Below are positions 1-5,173 of a stretch of 5,173 nt of DNA, one piece after another; within the stretch, counting starts at the first letter, position 1, and each line of letters opens with the position of its first letter. Where the stretch lies: the NCBI GenBank assembly GCA_021794775.1, contig JAJYQG010000138.1:1-5173 (forward strand), read 5' to 3'. The notes below the pieces were generated by a model. The model did no database searches. It was not told the origin of the DNA and was given only the letters and a program-made list of their open reading frames with translations. Source of the DNA: Pseudomonadota bacterium. Lineage in GTDB: Bacteria > Pseudomonadota > Gammaproteobacteria > Burkholderiales > Ferrovaceae. Both the position numbers and the translations under genes were made by a program.

Positions 1-819
1 GAAATTCAAGGGTTCAACCCCGCCGCCGAAGTGATATTTGGCTATTCACAGGCCGAGATTCAAGGTAGAAGCGCCCAAACGCTGATTCCCGACTATTTTT
101 CCGATAAGGAGAAGACGTGCACCCACGTTGATGCTTACAACCAACCTTTGTTGAACCGAAACATCGAAATTTCCGGGATGCGTAAAGATGGTCAGCGTTT
201 TCCGATCGAAATTTCCCTATCGGAAATGTCTCTGGGAGAACAACGCTATTTTGTCGGGATCGTGCGCGACATCACCGAACGCAAAGAAGCCGAGAAACGC
301 ATCGAGTTCATGGCCCATCATGACTTTCTGACCAAACTGCCCAACCGTGCCCTATTCCAGGATCGCCTTGAACAGGCAATCGCCAATGCCGCTCGGTATC
401 TCACCCCAACAGCCCTGCTGCTCATCGATCTGGACGGTTTCAAAAACGTCAACGACACGATGGGACACGATAAAGGCGATGAGTTGTTGATCCAGGTGGC
501 GGAACGTTTGAGAGAATCCTCCCGTAGATCGGATACCGTGGCTCGCCTCGGGGGCGATGAGTTCGCGCTGATTCTGGGCAATCTGGCGCATAAATATGAC
601 GCCCAGGTAGTGGCCGACCTGATTGTGGAACGCTTGTCACGTCCTTTCGAACTCGGCACCGAGACTTGCACCATCGGTTGCAGCATTGGCATTGCCGTAG
701 CACCTACGGATTCGATCCATGCCATGACCCTCATTCGCCAAGCCGACGAAGCGATGTACCAGTCCAAGAGCGGCGGCAAGGGCCAATGGACCTACTGGCA
801 AGCACGCCCGACAGATTAG
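1..819 (+). CDS. PAS-GGDEF diguanylate cyclase, 5'-truncated by window edge
   Basis: Probable diguanylate cyclase, which makes the second messenger cyclic di-GMP from two GTP. The reading frame is open from base 1, so the true start lies upstream; the GTG at 31 is inside the PAS domain and is not a start. Of the 272 visible residues, about 1-95 are a PAS/PAC sensor domain (it opens with EIQGFNPAAEVIFGYS and ends with VGIVRDITERK). About 98-265 are a GGDEF domain: DFLTKLPNR entry motif, metal-site IDLDGFK (D143, D145), substrate motif GHDKGDELL, and an intact active site GGDEF at residues 184-188 (bases 550-564). An RxxD inhibitory site (R175, D178) sits at the usual distance upstream, so product inhibition is expected. 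The protein stops soon after the GGDEF domain, with no EAL phosphodiesterase domain. Any further N-terminal sensor or membrane segment, and the PAS ligand, cannot be seen. It converges on ackA, with stop codons overlapping by 4 bases. Confidence 0.93.
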   Translation, partial: EIQGFNPAAEVIFGYSQAEIQGRSAQTLIPDYFSDKEKTCTHVDAYNQPLLNRNIEISGMRKDGQRFPIEISLSEMSLGEQRYFVGIVRDITERKEAEKRIEFMAHHDFLTKLPNRALFQDRLEQAIANAARYLTPTALLLIDLDGFKNVNDTMGHDKGDELLIQVAERLRESSRRSDTVARLGGDEFALILGNLAHKYDAQVVADLIVERLSRPFELGTETCTIGCSIGIAVAPTDSIHAMTLIRQADEAMYQSKSGGKGQWTYWQARPTD

Positions 820-1901
820 GCGATGGCCCGGCGCGGTGATTCGAGCAGCGCTGTTGCCAAATGGCGCATCTGTTCCTCCTCATCGGCCGGAACCATCAGA
901 ATCGGCAAGCTGTCCGGAACCGCCAACAACATGGCGTGATTTGCATTGGCGCTTTCGTCCAGCTCAAAACCAAGAAAAGCAAGGTGGCGGATCACCTCAC
1001 GCCGCACCCAGGCCGCATGCTCACCGATGCCACCGGTAAACACCAAGGCATCCAGGCCACCGCTCACCGTCACCATGCCCGCGACATGACGCGCCACGCT
1101 GCGACAGTATCCCTCGACAGCCCGGGACGCTTGCGGGCGGGCATCGGCCAACAGGGTCTGCATGTCGCTGCTCAGCCCCTCGGACAGAGCCAGCAGCCCC
1201 ATCCGATGAAACACCGTATGCTCCAGCTCGGCGGGATTCATGCGCCGCGCCAGGGCCAACATCACCCCAGGATCGAGATCCCCGCTGCGGGTCCCCATGA
1301 TCATACCTCCGGCCGGACTGTAACCCATGGTGGTGTCGACCGAGCGCAATCCTTCCAGAAGACAAGCACTCGAACCATGTCCCAGATGCATGACGACGAT
1401 GCGGCCCTGCGCCGTTTCCCCCATCCATTGAGGCAAGCGACGTGCCACGGAGGCATAGCTCAGGCCATGAAAACCGTATTTCCTCAAGCCAAATTGGGGC
1501 GGCACGGGTAAGCGTGCCACCATCTCCGACAGGGTTCCATGAAAAGCCGTATCAAAACACGCCACCTGGGGCACATCAAAGTGGTCGAGACAAAGATCGA
1601 TTCCCCGCAGATTGGTGGGCAAATGCAAAGGAGCCAAGTCCACGATGCTTTGCAAACGCTGCCTTTCATCCTCATCGATCCAGCGCACCGCCTCGGTCAC
1701 CGTCCCACCATGCACCACGCGGTGCACAATACCGTCAAGGCGGACGCCTTCAAGATCGGCCATGAGGCGCGCAAACGCCATTTGATGTTCGCCAACCGCA
1801 GCATAATGCCAATGTCTCAGCCCATTCGCACCATGAAACAAGCCCGCTCTCAGGGATGAAGAGCCGCTGTTGATCACCAGCAGGGTCAACACGTCCAGCA
1901 C
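816..1901 (-). CDS. ackA: acetate kinase, compact form
   Basis: Acetate kinase interconverts acetyl-phosphate + ADP and acetate + ATP in the cytoplasm. It is an ASKHA-fold enzyme, recognised by [12 protein letters not shown] (residues 7-18), HRVVHGG (60-66), FDTAFHGTL (117-124), KYGFHGLS (141-148), HLGHGSS (172-178), [11 protein letters not shown] (202-212) and FTGGIGEH (288-295). Counterparts of the catalytic residues of the Methanosarcina thermophila enzyme are present (N11, R61, D117, H145, H172, R205, and a Glu in 341-343). At 361 residues it is about 40 shorter than the usual 400; much of the loss lies in domain 1 before HRVVHGG. Three nucleotide-site positions differ from the common pattern (H175, Q248, H295). 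It follows xfp in one operon, so its substrate is probably phosphoketolase-made acetyl-phosphate. The start is uncertain: GTG at 1901 (16-base overlap with xfp, weak GGAAG 10 bases upstream), GTG at 1892 or TTG at 1889 would all give a normal N terminus. Translation is probably coupled to xfp. Confidence 0.95.
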   Translation of the reverse strand: MLDVLTLLVINSGSSSLRAGLFHGANGLRHWHYAAVGEHQMAFARLMADLEGVRLDGIVHRVVHGGTVTEAVRWIDEDERQRLQSIVDLAPLHLPTNLRGIDLCLDHFDVPQVACFDTAFHGTLSEMVARLPVPPQFGLRKYGFHGLSYASVARRLPQWMGETAQGRIVVMHLGHGSSACLLEGLRSVDTTMGYSPAGGMIMGTRSGDLDPGVMLALARRMNPAELEHTVFHRMGLLALSEGLSSDMQTLLADARPQASRAVEGYCRSVARHVAGMVTVSGGLDALVFTGGIGEHAAWVRREVIRHLAFLGFELDESANANHAMLLAVPDSLPILMVPADEEEQMRHLATALLESPRRAIA

Positions 1902-4240
1902 CAGTCACGAACTTCCGGCATATCCTCTCCCTGCTCACGAATATACCGTCGATGGCGCTCCAGAAGGGCATGCATCCGGTGGCGCAGCAACTCGGCCCTT
2001 TCCCCAGGGACGCTCACCCGGTCCAGCACATCCAGCACCAGGTGGAAACGATCCACCTCGTTGAGCACCGTCATGTCAAACGGCGTGGTGGTGGTTCCCT
2101 CTTCCTTGTAGCCACGAACATGGAAATGAGCGCTGTTGGCATGCCGATAAATAAGACGATGAATCAACCAGGGGTAGCCGTGAAATGCAAACACCACCGG
2201 ACAATGAGGCGTGAAAAGTTCCAGAAAATCCTCATGCGACAAACCATGAGCATGTTCCTCACGGGGCTCCAGGGTCATCAGGTCAACCACGTTGATCACG
2301 CGCAAGCGCAGATCGGGCAGGGCTTGCCGCAGAATATCCACCGCCGCCAAAGTTTCCAGGGTAGGGACATCGCCGCAGCAGGCCATGACCACATCCGGAT
2401 TCCAACCATCGTGGTGACTGGCCCAGTCCCAGCGCCCTATCCCCGCCGCCACATGCTTTTCCGCTTCTTCCACCGTCAGCCATTGCAGCGCGGGTTGTTT
2501 GCCCGCCACGATGACGTTGACGCGGTGGATGCTGCGCAAGCAATGATCGGCCACGCAAAGCAACGTATTGGCATCGGGAGGAAGATAGACGCGGATGATT
2601 TCCGCCTTCTTGTTCACCACATGGTCGATAAAACCCGGATCCTGATGGGAAAAACCATTATGGTCCTGACGCCACACATGGGAAGTCAGCAGGTAATTGA
2701 GCGACGACAATGGCAAACGCCAGTGCAACCCGGCCGTTGTCTTGAGCCATTTGGCATGTTGATTGAACATCGAATCCACCAAATGGATGAACGCCTCATA
2801 GCATGAAAACAGCCCATGCCGGCCCGTCAGCAGATAACCTTCCAGCCATCCCTGGCAGGTATGCTCAGAGAGTATCTCCATGACCCGTCCGTTGCGTGAC
2901 AAATGTTCATCTTCCGGCGTCAGCGGCAACATCCAGGTGCGTCCAGTCACTTCAAAAACCGCATCCAGTCGGTTGGACGCCGTTTCATCCGGCCCAAACA
3001 GGCGAAAACAGCTGGCATTGTCCGCCATGATATCGCGCACATATCGGCCCAGGATCCGGGTTGCTTCGGCCTCCTGATGGCCGGGACGATCCACGGCACA
3101 GGCATAGTCGCGCCAGTTGCGCAGCACCAGTTCCTGGCGCAGCAAGCCTCCATTGGCATGGGGGTTGGCGCTCATGCGACGGGAGCCTTGAGGAGCCAAA
3201 GCGACCAGCGATGGCATCAAACATCCCTGATGATCGAAAAGCTCTTCGGGACGGTAAGAACGCATCCATGTTTCCAACAAAGACACATGCTCTGGCTTGG
3301 TGGCCAATTCGGACAAAGGCACCTGATGGGCGCGCCAGAATCCCTCCACCTTCAAACCGTCCACCCTACGAGGGCCGGTCCATCCCTTGGGCGACCGCAA
3401 CACGATCATGGGCCAGCGCGGAAATCCCCCAGGCCCTCCGCTGCGCGCCTGGCTTTGAATCTGGTGAATCATGTCCAGCGCCTGATCCACCACCGCCATC
3501 ATGCGTCGGTGCATGCTCATGGGTTCCTCGCCTTCAACCCACAGCGGGAGGTAACCATAGCCCGTAAACAGATGGTCGATGTCTTCATCGGTCATGCGAC
3601 CCAGCAGCGTCGGATTGGCGATTTTGTAACCGTTGAGGTGCAATATCGGCAACACCGCTCCGTCGCTGGCCGCATTGAGAAATTTGTTGGAATGCCAGGA
3701 TGTCGCCAAAGGGCCGGTTTCCGCTTCGCCATCGCCGACCACACAGCAGGCAATCAGATCGGGATTATCCAGCACGGCCCCATAAGCGTGGGACAACACA
3801 TACCCGAGTTCCCCTCCTTCGTGAATCGAACCCGGCGTTTCAGGTGCCACGTGACTGGGGATCCCGCCCGGGAAAGAAAATTGGCGAAACAGGCGACGCA
3901 TGCCCTCACGATCCCGGGATACATCCGGATAGATCTCGCTGTAAGTTCCCTCCAGCCAGGTATTGGCAACCACACCAGGACCTCCATGCCCTGGCCCCGC
4001 CAAATAGATCATGTTCAGATCTCGTTGACGGATGACGCGGTTCATGTGCACGTAGATGAAGTTGAGTCCCGGCGTCGTCCCCCAATGACCCAACAGACGC
4101 GGCTTGACATCGTCCAGAGTCAGCGGGCGCTCCAGCAGCGGATTGTCCCTCAGATAAATCTGGCCCACCGACAGATAATTGGCGGCTCGCCACCATGCAT
4201 GGATCCGTTCCAGTTCATCGGCCCCAACATATCGATCCAT
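1886..4240 (-). CDS. xfp: xylulose-5-phosphate/fructose-6-phosphate phosphoketolase
   Basis: Thiamine-diphosphate enzyme that cleaves xylulose-5-phosphate (to glyceraldehyde-3-phosphate) and/or fructose-6-phosphate (to erythrose-4-phosphate) with phosphate, giving acetyl-phosphate. The 784 residues match the family's usual length, near 800. N-terminal part: GHWGTTPG (H52), GPGHGGPG (H85), [11 protein letters not shown] (H130), phosphoketolase signature EGGELGY (141-147), and cofactor/metal motif [16 protein letters not shown] (169-184) with [10 protein letters not shown]. Middle part: YEAF (E482, likely the glutamate that activates the cofactor) and [11 protein letters not shown] (527-537, H532). 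C-terminal part: [15 protein letters not shown] (709-723). All expected catalytic histidines are present, so it should be active. The ATG at 4240 is chosen because GGGAGG lies 4 bases upstream (4245-4250) and MDRYVG begins the conserved region; an in-frame ATG at 4264 would add eight unconserved residues and lies within a hairpin. First gene of an xfp-ackA operon. Preference between the two sugar phosphates cannot be read from sequence. Confidence 0.97.
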   Translation of the reverse strand: MDRYVGADELERIHAWWRAANYLSVGQIYLRDNPLLERPLTLDDVKPRLLGHWGTTPGLNFIYVHMNRVIRQRDLNMIYLAGPGHGGPGVVANTWLEGTYSEIYPDVSRDREGMRRLFRQFSFPGGIPSHVAPETPGSIHEGGELGYVLSHAYGAVLDNPDLIACCVVGDGEAETGPLATSWHSNKFLNAASDGAVLPILHLNGYKIANPTLLGRMTDEDIDHLFTGYGYLPLWVEGEEPMSMHRRMMAVVDQALDMIHQIQSQARSGGPGGFPRWPMIVLRSPKGWTGPRRVDGLKVEGFWRAHQVPLSELATKPEHVSLLETWMRSYRPEELFDHQGCLMPSLVALAPQGSRRMSANPHANGGLLRQELVLRNWRDYACAVDRPGHQEAEATRILGRYVRDIMADNASCFRLFGPDETASNRLDAVFEVTGRTWMLPLTPEDEHLSRNGRVMEILSEHTCQGWLEGYLLTGRHGLFSCYEAFIHLVDSMFNQHAKWLKTTAGLHWRLPLSSLNYLLTSHVWRQDHNGFSHQDPGFIDHVVNKKAEIIRVYLPPDANTLLCVADHCLRSIHRVNVIVAGKQPALQWLTVEEAEKHVAAGIGRWDWASHHDGWNPDVVMACCGDVPTLETLAAVDILRQALPDLRLRVINVVDLMTLEPREEHAHGLSHEDFLELFTPHCPVVFAFHGYPWLIHRLIYRHANSAHFHVRGYKEEGTTTTPFDMTVLNEVDRFHLVLDVLDRVSVPGERAELLRHRMHALLERHRRYIREQGEDMPEVRDWCWTC

Positions 4241-4244
4241 CGGT

Positions 4245-4250
4245 CCTCCC
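4245..4250 (-). promoter_or_regulatory. ribosome binding site that fixes the xfp start
   Basis: GGGAGG on the minus strand, followed by a 4-base spacer and the ATG at 4240. It favours this start over the in-frame ATG at 4264, which would place the Shine-Dalgarno sequence inside the coding region. Confidence 0.8.
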
Positions 4251-4260
4251 GTATTTGAGA

Positions 4261-4291
4261 GCATCCCACGCCCAAGCAGGCGTGCCGATGC
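4261..4291 (-). other. hairpin in the xfp 5' leader
   Basis: An interrupted inverted repeat: GCATC (4261-4265) with GATGC (4287-4291), and CACGCC (4267-4272) with GGCGTG (4279-4284), around a six-base loop. The two helices are separated by a small asymmetric bulge (1 versus 2 bases). In the xfp transcript this would be a GC-rich 11-pair stem ending about 10 bases before the Shine-Dalgarno sequence. It has no T-run after it, so it is not a classical terminator. A role in mRNA stability or translation control is inference. Confidence 0.5.
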
Positions 4292-4324
4292 ATGGGGCCA
4301 TTTTAGCGAATGGCTTGCGACAAT

Positions 4325-4353
4325 ACTATGTCAGATTATTTCCCACGGGACAA
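4325..4353 (-). promoter_or_regulatory. candidate sigma-70 promoter for xfp-ackA
   Basis: On the minus strand, a -35-like TTGTCC (4348-4353) and a -10-like CATAGT (4325-4330) are separated by 17 bases, and a TGA triplet directly before the -10 gives the extended -10 pattern. Each hexamer matches consensus at four of six positions. Transcription would start near 4318, giving a leader of about 78 bases that contains the 4261-4291 hairpin. An alternative -10, TAAAAT (4300-4305), matches better but has no good -35 at the right spacing. Read-through from the tRNA/ihfA side is also possible, since no clear terminator separates them. Confidence 0.35.
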
Positions 4354-4430
4354 AAACCACCTTCAAGCACATCAGATCATGGATGGCTCGGCTTATGGCC
4401 TGGACTTTTCAGGAGAAGGGAGGATTTTTT

Positions 4431-4538
<108 letters not shown>

Positions 4539-4546
4539 AGTTCTCT

Positions 4547-4575
4547 ATTATGACACACTCAGCGCGAAAGGAGAA
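4547..4575 (-). promoter_or_regulatory. candidate promoter for tRNA-Pro
   Basis: On the minus strand, CATAAT (4547-4552, five of six consensus bases) is directly preceded by TGT, an extended -10 pattern. A weak -35-like TTCTCC (4570-4575) lies 17 bases away, inside the 3' end of merR. The predicted start, near 4540, is only a few bases before the mature tRNA 5' end. The tRNA may therefore be transcribed independently as well as by read-through from ihfA-merR. Confidence 0.35.
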
Positions 4576-5011
4576 GAACAATGGCTTGCAATTCCTCACG
4601 CAGCCGGGCATCGTGCCTAAGGGATGGACTTCCGGAAACCGGCGTATCTTCATGGCCATCGACATGCTCGGGCAACGGGGGCGACAAGACCCTGTCGTCG
4701 GACTCGCTCGACGTCGGTAGCGCCGTGGCCTGACGCTGGTACTTTTGGGACAATTCATGACGAGCCCCGGTGATGGTAAAGCCCCGTTCATACAGCAGGG
4801 TTCGAATATGGCGGATGAGCTCGACTTCGCGAGGCTGATAATAGCGCCTGTTTCCGCGTCGTTTGACCTGGCGCAGCTGCAAGAACTCCTGCTCCCAATA
4901 ACGCAGCACATGCGGTTTGATGTCGCACAGCTGGCTCACCTCCCCAATGGTGAAATAATGCTTGGGGGGGATGGGCGGCAGCTCGCGCTCAGAGGTCTGC
5001 GGTTTGGCCAC
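4559..5011 (-). CDS. MerR-family transcriptional regulator next to ihfA
   Basis: A 150-residue predicted DNA-binding protein. Residues about 19-88 form a MerR winged helix-turn-helix: [22 protein letters not shown] is the helix-turn-helix and [16 protein letters not shown] the wing and following helix. The remainder (about 95-135) is a polar, proline- and serine-rich linker ending in a short amphipathic helix [12 protein letters not shown]. There is no effector domain and there are no cysteines placed for metal sensing (the one cysteine, C29, is in the HTH), so a metal or drug ligand is unlikely. The GTG start at 5011 is supported by GGAGG six bases upstream (5018-5022). It overlaps the 3' end of ihfA by 23 bases, so translation is probably coupled. 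This small MerR gene follows ihfA and precedes tRNA-Pro in many proteobacteria. Its target is unknown to me. Confidence 0.9.
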   Translation of the reverse strand: MAKPQTSERELPPIPPKHYFTIGEVSQLCDIKPHVLRYWEQEFLQLRQVKRRGNRRYYQPREVELIRHIRTLLYERGFTITGARHELSQKYQRQATALPTSSESDDRVLSPPLPEHVDGHEDTPVSGSPSLRHDARLREELQAIVLLLSR

Positions 5012-5173
5012 GGTGTTCCTCCACCATGGACTTCAGTTTCTGGCTGGCGTGGAAGGTCACCACGCGCCGTGCCGTGATCGGAATTTCTTCCCCAGTCTTG
5101 GGGTTGCGCCCTGGCCGTTGCGGTTTGCTGCGCACCTGGAAATTACCAAATCCGGACAATTTGACTTCTTCAC
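4989..5173 (-). CDS. ihfA: integration host factor subunit alpha, 5'-truncated by window edge
   Basis: The C-terminal 60 residues of IHF-alpha. Together with IHF-beta this DNA-bending protein shapes promoters, replication origins and recombination sites. The reading frame (first complete codon at 5171) begins [14 protein letters not shown] and continues through [20 protein letters not shown] to [16 protein letters not shown]. This is close to the E. coli protein across the beta-arm, including the RPGRNP segment whose proline intercalates into DNA. The [10 protein letters not shown] run is typical of IHF-alpha rather than HU. The last residues, RGQTADL, are lineage-specific. The stop is TGA at 4989-4991. 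About 40 N-terminal residues lie beyond the window. In related genomes pheT is usually directly upstream. This gene is too short here to stand out in an ORF scan and was found by translating the window edge. Confidence 0.95.
   Translation of the reverse strand, partial: EEVKLSGFGNFQVRSKPQRPGRNPKTGEEIPITARRVVTFHASQKLKSMVEEHRGQTADL
5018..5022 (-). promoter_or_regulatory. ribosome binding site for merR inside ihfA
   Basis: GGAGG on the minus strand, six bases before the GTG at 5011 and inside the ihfA coding sequence. It supports the non-ATG start and the 23-base gene overlap. Confidence 0.75.

Noticed and set aside
31..819. GTG at 31 as the start of a shorter cyclase
   Set aside because: The frame is open upstream to base 1 and encodes conserved PAS residues (EIQGFNPAAE) before it; it has no Shine-Dalgarno sequence.
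861..1511. Plus-strand ORF (216 codons) opposite ackA
   Set aside because: Codon-register shadow of ackA with a His/Gln/Arg-rich, featureless translation.
1952..2806. Plus-strand ORF (284 codons) opposite the 3' part of xfp
   Set aside because: Same codon-register antisense frame as 2903-4258, interrupted by a TGA opposite a TCA serine codon of xfp. No Shine-Dalgarno sequence or recognisable domain.
2903..4258. Long plus-strand ORF (451 codons) opposite xfp
   Set aside because: It lies in exact codon register antisense to xfp. That frame only closes where xfp uses TTA, CTA or TCA, which are rare in this GC-rich gene. The translation is rich in His, Arg and Gln and resembles no family; the minus-strand protein is unmistakable.
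4270..4290. Sigma-54-like GGCACG...TTG box upstream of xfp
   Set aside because: The invariant GG and GC pairs are not ten bases apart, and the site lies in the leader hairpin arm, which explains the base pattern better.
4405..4430. Small stem followed by six T on the plus strand, terminator-like
   Set aside because: The stem is only about five pairs with a G-U pair, the T-run is separated by several bases, and no plus-strand gene ends nearby.

Overview
The window looks like ordinary chromosomal DNA from a proteobacterium, most likely beta-, gamma- or an Acidithiobacillia-like lineage. The main reason is the right-hand end, where ihfA (integration host factor alpha), a small MerR-type regulator gene and tRNA-Pro(GGG) lie in the order typical of the pheST-ihfA locus in those groups. 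Base composition is moderately GC-rich. The two GTG starts, at merR and probably ackA, and the clean codon-register antisense ORFs fit that composition. The genus cannot be named from the sequence alone.

Layout, left to right: (1) bases 1-819, plus strand, the 3' part of a PAS-GGDEF diguanylate cyclase whose 5' end lies outside the window; (2) bases 816-1901, minus strand, a compact acetate kinase (ackA); (3) bases 1886-4240, minus strand, a full-length phosphoketolase (xfp), upstream of ackA and overlapping it; (4) bases 4241-4461, an intergenic stretch with a candidate xfp promoter, a leader hairpin and an inverted repeat that runs into the tRNA 3' end; (5) bases 4462-4538, minus strand, tRNA-Pro(GGG) with encoded CCA; (6) bases 4559-5011, minus strand, a MerR-family regulator; (7) bases 4989-5173, minus strand, the C-terminal two thirds of ihfA, cut by the window edge.

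How the genes work together: xfp and ackA form a two-gene operon for the phosphoketolase shunt. Phosphoketolase splits xylulose-5-phosphate and/or fructose-6-phosphate with phosphate into acetyl-phosphate plus an aldose phosphate. Acetate kinase then turns acetyl-phosphate into acetate and ATP. No phosphotransacetylase is present here. ihfA-merR-tRNA-Pro is a separate, conserved information-processing cluster reading in the same direction, and the cyclase gene is convergent with ackA and functionally unrelated as far as can be seen.

No CRISPR array, insertion sequence, integrase, phage gene or obviously new system is visible. The points worth a second look are small: altered nucleotide-site residues in AckA, two RNA structures between tRNA-Pro and xfp, and very tight gene packing.
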